64,000 nt of DNA from Hypholoma sublateritium FD-334 SS-4 (Eukaryota; Basidiomycota; Agaricomycetes; Agaricales; Strophariaceae), in the NCBI GenBank assembly GCA_000827495.1, contig KN817555.1, positions 137,928 through 201,927 on the forward strand. The letters run 5' to 3'. The notes beneath the pieces are model-generated. The model had not been told where the DNA came from. It saw only the letters and a list, made by a program, of their open reading frames with translations, and made no database searches. A program made the position numbers and the translations under genes. Shown one piece after another: positions 49,864 through 61,126 of the stretch. The first letter of the stretch is position 1; every line of letters begins with the position of its first letter.

Positions 49864-52505
49864 TCACACTATTTGTATCTTGTGAATGACTTCCACTCGC
49901 CTCCGCCTATATGGCTTTTTGGCGGAGACTTGTTTTCTCGATAAAAAGGCGAACCCAGTAATACCGATAAACAGAAACTGCAACATTGCATCATCAATAT
50001 CGATCACAAGTGCAGTAAAAGCAACGGGACCGATACATACCCCTGCAACGACGGACGGGACAGCCCAATTCTTAGTGCCAACCATCCCGTGCTGGATAAG
50101 CGACGAAAATAGCACTGCGACGCTGCTCACAGAGAAAATGAGCCCCACCCGCGTTCTGTAATATCAACACATTGAGTATCTTCAAATAGCTCGGCGGAGC
50201 GACCTTACCCTTGCTCGGTCTTCCGCGACGAAAGGCCGGTGATAGCAGTCATAAAAAGAGACATCCCTTTGCCGGTGGTCAGGTCGGAAACGAGGAGATT
50301 GTAGTAGAAGTTGCTCACACGCTCCGGCGAAATACCCGTAGAAGATCGAAAAGGCGACGAGGGACTTGATTCCTTGGCTAGATATCATGAGAGCAGTCAG
50401 CACTGACAAAATTGATTAAAACCTTGACGCACATAGTGCACATCGTGAATAGCATGAGCGCAGTCACTCCCGATACGGGAATGAGCAAATTCCAAGGACC
50501 GACAATATCGGCGGCGAACCCAAAAGCTACGCGGCCTATCAGTCCTGTCAGGCTCAGGATTATCACCTGCCGTTAGATAATGAGTCATGAGAAACGGAAA
50601 ACAAATGAGCCAGCGTACCGAGTTGAAGGTGCTTTTTGCATCAACGCCTTTTTCTTGCCCAAGCAGATCGAGATACACCACTGCCGAAAGCAATTCAGCT
50701 TCCCGGTCCTTGAACACTCTGATTAAACGTACCCGGGTAGAATATGAACAACATGGCAAGAGAACACCTGAAATACAATGACACTCAGAATTCGAAGATA
50801 AAGATGCAGATCCATGAGGCTCACCCTCCAACAGCGAAAATATACTCCGTCTCCTTCGAATATTTTGCTAAATCGAGGCGTGGAAGGGGGTAAGCAGGTT
50901 TGTCGGGCTTGGGGAGAGGTCGAATGAGGCCATTTCCTATTAGTAAAAAGACTGTGACAATGATGGCAGTAATGCGAACTGAGGAGCCCAAGCCGCGTGT
51001 GGGGATCATAGTTCTGGATGGGATATCAGAACTATGGTTCCAGTACAATCGAAGTGAATTTACCGTAGAGCTGAGGGACGGGAATGAACAAGCGTGAATA
51101 GACGAAGTTTACGAATACTCACCAATAGGGAATATCATGCCTCCGAACGAACCGCCGCCGATGGCTATTCCCATTGCAAGCCCACGTTGGCGGTTGAAGT
51201 AGTGCAAAGGAACAATTGCAGTGGGTACAAAAACAAGACCCATACCAATTCCCATTCCCAAAGATTGACAGAGGAATGTCTTGATACCAATGTCAGCTTC
51301 GCGCAGGAAATAAATTTATCGCGCTCACTAGGCCGAGTTGCTCTTCGCCAACAACGGAAAGTAGGAAAAGACTGGCTTATTATCAGAAAAGAAAATGCAA
51401 TAAAATTTATGAAAAAATACCTTAACGCGAACAACACTGAGCCAGAAATTATGGTGTGATGCGAGTAACCAGAATCTGCCAGCTTTCCTGCCACCAGCGA
51501 CAGAAAGAACACTAAAAACCATTGAACACTCCCAATGAACCTATCGTAAGCTATGAGTAAGCTCGTGCTATTCAGAGCAAGCACATAATGTACCGGATTC
51601 CTATCGGGCTCTGATCGGACAATGAAGAATGTGTGTAGTGATCTAAAAACTGGTAAATATTTTTCTTGAACAAAATAGAAAGTTGGTACCTTCAAAGACA
51701 TTCCAGGTAAACATGTAACTGAAGGAAACAGTCAGCGCAATTCGGAGTGCAGAGTCGTAAATCATTATACCCAATGGTGGCAAATTGAACCAAAAATCTA
51801 CACGGATATTCTCAATGTTGTAAAGATGGCATTTGACAACAAGAACTCACGCTCCTGCGACGGCCATCCACCCAATGATTCCACCCTCTGGTGGGTCCCT
51901 GGTATAAAGAGGAGGTGGATCTTGCGTCTCTTGCGTTTGCTCTGCTTCGACGTGTCCACTGAGCACCTCCTGATAGTCATGGAAATACACTTCTTCTTTC
52001 GGGGTATGATGAATCGATTCGTTTATGAATTTGGCTGTTTTGGGTGACACAGGAGGGATAGTAGGCGTCGTCGGGTCCGGAGGAGACCAAGGGAGTTTGA
52101 CCTGGATCTTGGCTAACCAGCTGCAAGACTTTAAACATAAGGACATGCACATTTCAGCAACACTTACGTCTTTCCACTCTTGACCAGTCCAGACCCGAAG
52201 CGGTTCTGTTTCCTAGGAGGTGTTGGTGTTCGAGGAAGTTCAACGTCGGGAAGGCCTGGAAGTTCAAGGATGGGCGCGGGTCGTTCAATTACATATGCAG
52301 GACGCGGTTTGTTGGGGAAAGTTGGAGGAATGTTTGGGCTTTTGGGCTCGTATACGCGCGCACCGCGATGCTCCCGCTTCGACGCTGGGTTGGGGGATAC
52401 AGGTGACGGTCTGCCGGGCGACATCATCGCACCTCGTCCAAATTGTCTGGGAGATGGAGGAACATTTCCAGCCGACCGAGGCTGAGAAGGAAATGTGGTG
52501 AACAT
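49864..52505 (-). CDS. MFS transporter, monocarboxylate-porter type, with long cytosolic N-terminus
   Basis: Fifteen exons, from 52168-52505 and 51851-52120 through small exons of 27, 29 and 49 nt (51771-51797, 51690-51718, 51594-51642), to 50209-50266 and 49864-50155. They give 622 residues. The first ~195 residues are Pro/Ser/Arg-rich and disordered. The membrane part starts GGIIGWMAVAGAFLVQFATI, followed by FIGSVQWFLVFFLSLVAGKL, LGMGIGMGLVFVPTAIV, HYFNRQRGLAMGIAIGGGSF, LTGLIGRVAFGFAADIVG and a final set of helices. These fit the fungal MCT-like MFS branch moving monocarboxylates or related acids with protons. The junction near 51013-51113 is uncertain: a GTAAAC donor was needed to keep frame. 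It is convergent with the desaturase, 92 bp apart. Confidence 0.84.
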
Positions 52506-53139
52506 GGAGGAATTCGCCGCCAGGGCTGAATTCTAGATAATAGAGGCCTGCTCTGGTGAACGATCAACGTCAACGAGAGTCCTTGTCTTCTGGTCACTCT
52601 CTTATTGATGCGTTTCGAAATTCGTGGGAACTCCTTAATGCTGTGCAACATAGCCTATTGATTGCCCACCAAATACCCACTGTTGGCGGACACTAAGTAC
52701 CAGCGTAGGTTTGAAGTCTAGGTTTATCCCGTTAATAATATATTTGCCGCTTATTGTCAGTCATTTGACCAACCTGCCCCTCGCTCTAGAATTTATCAAA
52801 CCGGCGATTCATTGGAGAATTGGCAAGTTGGAATCAAGTGGCAGTTTCGAGTTTCATAGAGTCGCCCCCGCATTGTTAAGAATGGAGAGAGGTCCATTAC
52901 AGTCACCCAAAGAAAAGTTTGCATCTTTTATATATACAGTGGCCGACTTGACCTTCTTTCCACAAAACACATTCAGTTAATGGGCGAACATGACGCTCAA
53001 GAACCCTTAATACCTCCTTACCCATTTAAGGAAAGCCTATAACCTCATAAAACCATGTAGCTCATCAACACGCTATTTCATCCCTATTCTCTACCAAATA
53101 TCCTGCCCCAAGTCAATGATTTCTCAGTTCTCTATCGCT
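52506..53139. other. intergenic, no feature seen
   Basis: No frame of interest; it contains the MFS promoter and the O-methyltransferase 3' flank. Confidence 0.6.
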
Positions 53140-55027
53140 TTACACCCCAAACTCGACAATGCTCGTCTCGGCCAGGTCCCACAGCTTTACGAACTTCAGA
53201 TTTGCCTTCGCCGCGAGTTTGACCAAATCATGGAGCCTGCGCTCCGAGCTGTTTGTCATGATCATCATCGCTATGTCTAGTGCATATGGCCGGACGCGTC
53301 CGACGCCGTAGTTAGGAAGAAGAGGCTCGGGCGCCTTTTCAAAGACGTACTTGTCGTCTGAGATGCGCGCAACGTCTTGCAGGACGTATTCATCTAAATC
53401 AGATTGTCAGATCTGAGTCTTGAGAGAAAATAATACTGTGTGCTTCTCACGAATCAGGACGCGGCTGTGAGGAGCCATTGCTTTGCGGAGGTTCTTGAAG
53501 ATTGTAATGCAACGCTGGTCCTCCCAGTCGTGACTATAATCATAACTTGGTTCAGACCAAGAATTTCACCCTCGTAGAAAAAAGCTTAGCTTACATGATA
53601 TTTTTGTACTAGATGTCGAAGTCATGAGTGTTGAGAAAATTCGTCGACAAGAAAACGCACATAATAGATGTCAGCCCCGGGGACGGGTGACTGAGTAAAG
53701 AAATCAATAGCTTCAAAGTGTACGCGTCCTTCTGCAAGCGCTTCCGGGCATTCCCTCGGCCAGACCTCATTATTGGCCTGATACATCCTCTCTGGAAGAT
53801 CTTGGAGTGTAAGATCAAGCGCTGGGTATTGTTTCGCCAGCTGAAGAGTCACAGATCCAATTCCACTGCCAACGTCAACAACTGTTGTCCCTTTCGGCAG
53901 ATCTCGCCACGGAAACTCTAGAGGAACATAGAGTTAATTAGTTTTTTCAGGAGTCAACGTAGTGTTTGCAGGCGACGCGTACCATATATCACAGTGGATG
54001 CTTCCGATGCGATTCCCCAACCCTGCATGCTGATCCCAAACCTCTGTCCAAGTTTGGCGCCCAAAGGTGTATCCTGTTGAAAATAAGTACAATGTGCATA
54101 AGAGTACCGCTCATCTACAAACCTCTCCGCTGTAGTAATCGAACAGGCTCTTTGGGTAGCCAGTATCTCTATTGAATGCTGTGTGGTGTGGCGCATCCGA
54201 ATGTCCCCACTCCTTGTCGGTCAAAACATCATTGAAACAGGTGATGGCGCCGAGAAGTTCTTCGGTACTGGAAACAAATAGTCCAGGATTGGGAATTGAA
54301 AGTGTAAAGCATTGACTAACTTGTAGTGTATCGTGCTCACCAACCCGAGGTTGATAGACGACATCAACTGAACACTGAGTCTGTTATTGACGAAGACACC
54401 GTCCGAGCCTGTTCTTGTGCATCAGCACAAAGCAAAGAAGAATAAACCGATGTCACTTACTTTCTCGAAAGATGTGTTTAGTGGCGAGATACCTCATAAT
54501 TCTCTCTATCTTATTCTGGTGCAGACCCGTGCGTTTCGAGATCTCGGATACGTGCATACCCCTGGCTGGTTGCTCGCTCAGGAGATCTGCAATCTTGTGC
54601 GAGACAACAATATTGATGCACGCTGGTTCCGTGACCTTGTTGAATGTTTGAGTGCTTCGTTTGCAACGCTAGCAAAATCGCAGAGAGAAAACCTACAACT
54701 TGTACTTTCTAGCACGTGAATTTAACTTTAGCTCTCGACCGCAACAATAGCCAAGGCAGATGTGCTCACATTGAAAATCGTGTGCGATGGTCTTGCTACA
54801 GTGGCGATGAGCTGAGCGCAGGCGCCCTCGATCGTCTGGATAGCGAGCCTCAGTTCCATGCTATCTGACATAATGTCAAGAGGGTGTGGTTCGATATCAT
54901 CGAGCGACGGAACATGTGGTTTTGAGCTTCTCGCAAAATGAGTTTCGACAGTTTTTGTCGCGTCGGCGATTAACGCGACAAGCGTCGAAAGTTGACCGTG
55001 GGCTGGAGATATATTGGCGAGTTCCAT
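53140..55027 (-). CDS. S-adenosylmethionine-dependent O-methyltransferase (family 2)
   Basis: Nine exons: 54770-55027, 54461-54635, 54321-54408, 54123-54267, 53983-54073, 53661-53917, 53595-53608, 53451-53533, 53140-53393. They give 454 residues. The N-terminal dimerisation/winged-helix part includes INIVVSHKIADLLSEQ, GMHVSEISKRTGLHQNKI, ERIMRYLATKHIFRE. The AdoMet site is TVVDVGSGIGSVTLQLAKQY. The catalytic His is in IHDWEDQR, reached through a 14-nt exon; then PHSRVLIHEYVLQD. Fungal members methylate phenols or other hydroxyls of secondary metabolites such as polyketides. No polyketide synthase is present in the window. Intact and probably functional; the substrate is unknown. Confidence 0.92.
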
Positions 55028-56892
55028 GAAGGGAGCGATATAGCCTGAAATTGTTCGTACTCCATATATATACATATAAGTGGGAAGTATTTGGGACCCA
55101 TTGTGAGATCTATGTGTACATACGCTTCAGATGACGTTATATTTTTGAGATGTAAGTGGAAGAACTTGCGGTTACAAATAGATATTGCCACTGCCCGAAG
55201 AGCGGAACGCCGGGCATGTACGCATGGGATCGACATCCACTTTCTTTGTGAGGTTCCATGGAATATCCTTGATACGCAGGCGCTTCGAAATCAAAAGATA
55301 TGGGCAATGGATCCGCGGACACAGCGGACGTTTTAACGTTGCTCCTTAAAAACAAAGCTTTTCGCACACGACGGTCTAGTCTGGTGGTCATGACAAGTGA
55401 ATGAGACGGAAATTAGTAAGGCTGAAGTGAAAGTACGCTGTTTGCTTATCAGTCAGTATAAAATTGGAGTTGATGTGTTCCACACTTTGTAAGTATTAAG
55501 GCCCGGGAGGCTTCGAGGTCAATTCGAGGTGCGGAGCCGGGCCGACGGGAGTCCATGGCAATAAGTAGGCAATCCGTATACATTGCACTTTGCTGCATAT
55601 CAGCTTGAATTAGACCAACTTGAACCCAGCAGAACATGAAAGACACACTCTTGAGAATTCTTCATGAACATTTGATGAACATCCGAGTCTGCGGGCTTGC
55701 AACAGGCTTGCGTCATGATCGGATAACCCCGACTTATTTCCCACGTCGTACTGTGCCAATTGGCCACCTTCGTTGGCACCTCGTTTTTCCTTTTGTCAAC
55801 GAGCTCTTTTTCTTCAGCTCCACCATTTGAAGCTCTTGGATATCTAGGAATAAATCATTACACGTCAAGCGCCAACAAGGTACACGAGGCACTCATTCCT
55901 GATTATAACTCAATTTGCTCCCGCCAACTCGGACTTACCGGTCCACCAACGGGACCAACGCACTCGACTTAAGTCTAAGAGTTCGTTGAAAAAGTGGCGC
56001 CGTGCTCTTACTCGTGCTTCTGGAGAAATACAACGCGCCTGCCAACATAGGTGCCCAGTGATCGATGGAAGGCGGCCTAGACCATAGTATTGGACTGCCA
56101 TGGAACTCTGGTGGGAGCTACCGGTGCATTGAATCATCTGCATTGGTGTTGTGGGTGTCCTATGAGTACGCCGGAGCCGAAGCTGCGTGACATGCCAAGT
56201 CGCGCCCACAAAATCCCTTCAAAACACTTGCATGCCGCCAACGGTCATGCTTGCTGGAGTGCAATATAACCTTTTTGCGCGGCCTAGGTACTTACACCTT
56301 GCATGCACTCAATATGGAGGCTAACACCAAGTTCTGCTAGAGCGTCGCAGTGATATCTTGTCTCGAGTGCAAGTAGAAGGGAGCAAGGAGAACGTCGGTC
56401 GTGGTGACTCCGAAGTTGCAATGCGGCACCCTCGTTTAGCGTGACGGTCAATGCTCTCCCCCCGAAATTACCATTTCAGATCGCCGGCTGCCGATTCCTA
56501 TCCCCCCATCCTTATAATTCAAAGTTATTCCGGATCGCCCACTCAAAGCGATGCTCGCTCATCGTCCATTCTGTCGATTAAATAATCTTGCACGGGAATG
56601 GCGTCTTCCGGAGGCCCGTGTAAATCGAATTTCGTCTCCACGCGCATGTTCATGCACGGATTCGGGCATACATAAGGTAATATGGGACTGCGCCCCATTT
56701 CCGTAGGTTACCCCTCATATTTTTTTCGCCACCTCAATTTTCCGCTCTTTCTTCGTACACCACGTATTTTCTTCGGCTCAGACGACCTAGGTTTTTTCTC
56801 GGAAAGAAACTCGCTCCTCAGAAGAAATATTGCCTCCCAGCTTTCGACGCCACAGTACCATCTCGCACCTGAGGATAGTGGCTGTCGTCTTC
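55028..56892. other. 1.9-kb gene-poor stretch
   Basis: No convincing gene. It includes the O-methyltransferase promoter and the region before the 7TM gene; short frames on both strands are unassigned. Confidence 0.5.
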
Positions 56893-58362
56893 ATGTCATC
56901 GTCAACACTGCATATTTCTGGGGGATCCATTGCCCTCCCGAGCACTCTGTCGCCCTATTTTGGTGCTGTCCTAGTATGTCATTCTGATACCACTCTTCTC
57001 TCCAATATATCTCTGAATCTAATATTATCAAGTGCGAGACATTCCTTTACGGTAAGATATTTTACTCGAGTTGCACTTTTGGCTCTTGGCTTATAAAAAA
57101 CCCAACGTGCAGGTCTCTATGTTATTCTTTATGCTATATGTGCATACGTATTACTATCGCGCAATAAGAGGCTGCACTGGATCCTGTTAGTCTCTGCAAC
57201 AGTCATGTTTGCTCTGGCCACCAGCGATATAATATATACATATTATATCGTCTTCTTAAAACTAGTGAACGGTGGGCTCACTTCTTCGGACCTACGCCCA
57301 AAGTACTGGCTTTACATTACAAACAAGTGCGTGTGCAGTCGGTATAGCAAGACGTGCGGTGATGCTGATATTTTGTCCTCTTTTTCGAAGTGTCCTCGCT
57401 GACACCCTTCTCCTGTATCGATGCTGGGTGGTCTGGGAATATAAGAAGTTGGTTATTGTTGGGCCTGTGATTATGCTGCTAGCAGGGACGGGTACGATGA
57501 TCACGTCTTCCTTTTTTGCGAAAAATACGGTTAACACTTATATTCCAGGCTGCGGATATGTTTTGGAAGGTGAAGCGCCGGGACTTTCCGACAAAGGATG
57601 GGTCTACCTTGTGATGACGTTGCTCCTAAATATGTTTCTCAGTGCCCTAACTGGTGAGCAGATATATACCCCCGCCTTATTACCACTGGGTAATACTAAT
57701 GCGCCTTTGGAAGCCGGTAGAATATGGTGGCTTGCGAGAAAAGCCAAACTAATCCTAGACACGGGGCTTCTGCGTCGCTATAGCGCAACGATTACAATCC
57801 TGTAGGTGTCTCGTAGTAACCCGTCTGATACCCTCGCTAAGCTTGCGCGCCAGCGTCGAGTCTGGAGTGATCTACTCTCTTTACATTATTCTCGTCCTCG
57901 GATTTTGGCGGCACTCCATCGCACACGCAAGTCCGTTCCCTGCAGTATGCGCCGCTCGCTCACCTTTATCGCTAGATTATACTCGATTGCGGGCTTATTC
58001 AAGTCGTCGGCGTCATACCGACGCTCATCATTGTACAGGTCGGCCTCGGGCGCGCGGTGCACGACATAGAGGCGAATGACGCGATCGCGCGACTCGAGGG
58101 GAACAAGACAGGCGAGGAGCTCGTAGTGCATTGCGTGCGCTCGCGTGAGTGTCACCACGCGTCCAGCGAGACGTTCCTTGGCCCAGGTCCGGACAGCGCA
58201 TCTTCGGGTACCGCCGCAGAGATGGAGCATGAGATCGGTATTGAGAGCCTGCGTCAGCTACGCGGGGACAGCCTGCAGCTCACATGGGAGTTCGGCGTGA
58301 GCATGTCGCCGCCGCAGGAATTCGATGTGCTGCAGCAGGCCGCGGCTTCGAAGACGATTTGA
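56893..58362 (+). CDS. orphan seven-transmembrane protein, paralogous to the gene at 13.2 kb
   Basis: Eight exons: 56893-56973, 57033-57051, 57113-57326, 57391-57491, 57549-57653, 57714-57801, 57854-57944, 57976-58362. They give 361 residues. The 19-nt second exon encodes CETFLY and matches the position and length of the same exon in the 13.2-kb gene. Helices include LYVILYAICAYVLLS, WILLVSATVMFALATSDIIY, YRCWVVWEYKKLVIVGPVIM and LVESGVIYSLYIILVLG; the shared end is VVGVIPTLIIVQVGLG. The ~115-residue tail is polar. The last intron, 57945-57975, would be only 31 bp. That is unusually short, and it is the one point where the model may hide a frame problem. Confidence 0.76.
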
Positions 58363-58699
58363 CCCACGAGCCGCTCCTGCTACCACCTATGCAATGCGTC
58401 GCGCCCGACAAGCAGCCCCTGGTTTTCCGCTTATACGACACTGCGTTCTGTCGCGGCATACTGGGGCTTTCTTTCCTCTGCTATTCGCCTGGCCGCTTTT
58501 GGACCTCACACCCTCCTAACTTATGTACATATATCTCTTCTGATACAGACTGGCGTTATCACAGCAAAAATGCATCGAACTGGCAATACATGTACGTGTA
58601 AACACTGCCAGCGCCTAGCATGTCAATTCAAAGCAAAGATTGAATTCAAAATCAGATGGAGATCGTTCGCGTTATCGGCAACTTTCGCAAGGAAAGCAA

Positions 58700-59370
58700 T
58701 CTGCTCATCATGCATTCAACTCTGGGAATATCGCGCAGAATCTTCTCAATATACCACTCGACAATTATTACCTTCCTGGTCAAGAGATTCGTCTGTTCCT
58801 GGATTCAGACAACGTGTACGGTGAACGTCTTCAGTCAATGTTCGGCCCTCAGATCAAATCGAAACAACCCCGCGCGCATCTGCTGGTTTCCGACTGGCCA
58901 TTGCCAGCTGTTGTGCCAGCAAGTTGTGGAAAAGTTGTGGAAAAGTCGGCTGACTGTAATCAGTTTATATATACTTCTGTTGTATTGAAGTTTAACGTTT
59001 AACGTTCATAACGTTTATATCTAGTCCGCGCCAACATCCGGCTCAGCAACTTGACATGATCCTCGGACTACGCCCGTCTGGCAGGTCAACCGCTTTTGCC
59101 CAGCTTGACGCCCTGTATCACCAGATATTCTCAAAGAACCTGGACTACACCATTCAGCTCCTAGCATAAGCCATTCTGGGTGCCACCTCAATGCCACCTT
59201 GGACATAAATAATATGGCAACCTTCTTTGATGTGCCCAAGGGTGACATTTACTTATAGCGCAATGGACGGCCTGTCCTCAGTCATTTCCTGCCAAAATGA
59301 TGAAGTTCGCTTGCTTCACTTCTCCCTGGTGGATTTCCTCCTTGACAGAGCACGCCCAGACAGTTCAACG
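58700..59370 (+). pseudogene. NACHT/STAND NTPase relic (end of NACHT domain)
   Basis: Plus-strand pieces match the end of mushroom NACHT NTPases: YYLPGQEIRLFLDSDN, a degenerate Pro-Xaa-Trp-Pro region, CNQFIYTSVVLKF, LGLRPSGRSTAFAQLDALYH, QIFSKNLDYTIQLLA, then LSSVISCQNDEVRLLHFSLV and DFLLDRARP. Stops interrupt it (TAA 59167-59169; TAG 59256-59258), and the middle stretch LNATLDINNMATFFDVPKGD is in another frame. The P-loop half and the repeat domain are absent. Intact relatives are STAND proteins linked to non-self recognition. Confidence 0.75.
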
Positions 59371-59460
59371 TTAACCCTGCTGAGCAGAGCACCAAGCTAT
59401 CCATCTTGGGGTTACAAAGACTGTCATAGAAGAAAGAGACAGGTACGCCAGCTCAGTTTT

Positions 59461-61126
59461 GTCTAGACTACGATTATTTAGTTTACATGATTACACCTGA
59501 CAGACGAAGAAGCATTTGTTGAATATCCTCGGGAGTCGGCACAGCCGCGGGCAGTCCCCAACTGTGCAGCGAGAGCATGCCTCTCTGGCGTGCCTTCACT
59601 TTCGCCGACATTCTCCGACATTCTGCAAGGCGTACCTCTCCGTCGCCAAGAGAATTATGTGTTTCCATTGTTCCTTTTCGCAATGCTTATATATGTCCTT
59701 GCACGCAAGATATTGATTGAACTTTTTGTAGGACTTTGGCGACGAGCAAGAAACTTACCGCCTCCGTTCGATGTCATAACTCGATATACTGCAAAAACAA
59801 TGCCGAAGATATAATCCGACCTGAAAGAAGAACGCGATATCTCAAAAATCCTGGCTGACACAGAGCCCAAAATAAGAGAAGAACCATTTCTACATGTGCC
59901 GCCCAAGCAATTGTTGAGCGTTGACCAGGCGGTTGCGATTAACTTTAAGGCGTGGTCAGTGAGGCGTGGCTTAATAAAAGACTCAAGATAAAGTAGATAA
60001 CGATAGCTTACAGTGTGTATTCAGTCAAAATGCGTGGTAATTTTTTGGCCTGAGCTTCCATCCCTTTACATGATCCAAACATGATCGTGTTACATGTAGA
60101 TTGAGGCTGCTCAAGCTTGGCTGTTGATCAATCATCATATGTCTCGATAGCCGGGAACATTTAGAATATCCAAATTCTACCTGAAATAAAATATATCTTG
60201 CATTTACGACAAATGGTGTTACATGAGGCTAACGCGTTAAGTACGCGCAAAGTACGCGTCTAATTATAAGCAACAGTAGAAGACGCGACGCGCTTCCCAG
60301 CACGTGTTCCATCGAGCGGACTTCAAAGCTCTGACTCAAATGGAAAATCTCGGGAAACGACAGCCACAAGGTGACCCGGCACACTCGAGCGCTTGCAAGT
60401 ACTTGCTACTTAGTCTGGGCGTGCAACACCAACGTTTCAACGCTAGATCCAACCGTGACCCTGTTGGTTTCCAGAAAGCATGGTGCCTCTACTTCGTTCA
60501 GCTCTTCTTGGTCGACATTGACAATGCAAAATGCCACAAGAGGAGGCTGCCCATGCTCGCAGACTCGTCTTGAAATCAATTCGAACTCGTCTATCTGTCT
60601 TCCAATAATCTGCAACCGTGCTCTCTCTCTCTGTGCTAGGTTATTGAACCCTTCGCCCGTACGGCCCCTGACGAGTCTGACGGACGGGCAGCTTCTAGCG
60701 GATGAAATTCTAGGCGTGAAGTCGACAATGACGGGACTGTCAGCGTCGACGTCAACGGAGTGCGGATACACTCCCAGAGTGATTGCTCCAGATAATCTGC
60801 CATAATTCTAGGAAACCGATGACAAACGAAGCCCAACTGAATACTCAGAGTAGAGACTCTAGGCGAATAATCCTAAAAGAAAGCAACATGACTTCTAGTG
60901 GTTTCTTGCTGTAGCTTATCTATGACGTTATTGACGCGCCCTGCCTTCTGTTTGTGGCAACTTTTGCTCCAAATTGATGCATCCCGCCTTTCGACGGGCC
61001 TCCGAAGTGACCGCAGAATATTTTCGCGAAACTCCGCGCCGCCTGCTATATAATGAAATCCCTTCGCGTTCTTCGTCCTCTTGACTCTTGACAACCACAT
61101 CCTTCCAAGTCACCCGCGGCGAGGCC
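59461..61126. other. 1.7-kb gene-poor stretch
   Basis: No assignable gene apart from the open frame at 60406-60771. The last ~100 bp are the pyrimidine-rich leader of the next gene. Confidence 0.5.
60406..60771 (-). CDS. unassigned open frame, 121 residues
   Basis: The frame begins MYPHSVDVDADSPVIVDFTP and contains RERARLQIIGRQIDEFELIS and PPLVAFCIVNVDQEELNEVE. Composition is protein-like, with alternating hydrophobic and charged residues, but no domain is recognised and no flanking exons were found. It may be a fragment of a larger gene or a chance frame opposite a similar-length plus-strand frame. Confidence 0.3.
   Translation of the reverse strand: MYPHSVDVDADSPVIVDFTPRISSARSCPSVRLVRGRTGEGFNNLAQRERARLQIIGRQIDEFELISRRVCEHGQPPLVAFCIVNVDQEELNEVEAPCFLETNRVTVGSSVETLVLHAQTK

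Noticed and set aside
60371..60805. 144-codon plus-strand frame
   Set aside because: Overlaps a better-composed minus-strand frame and has Ser/Thr/Cys-rich low-information sequence without domain character.
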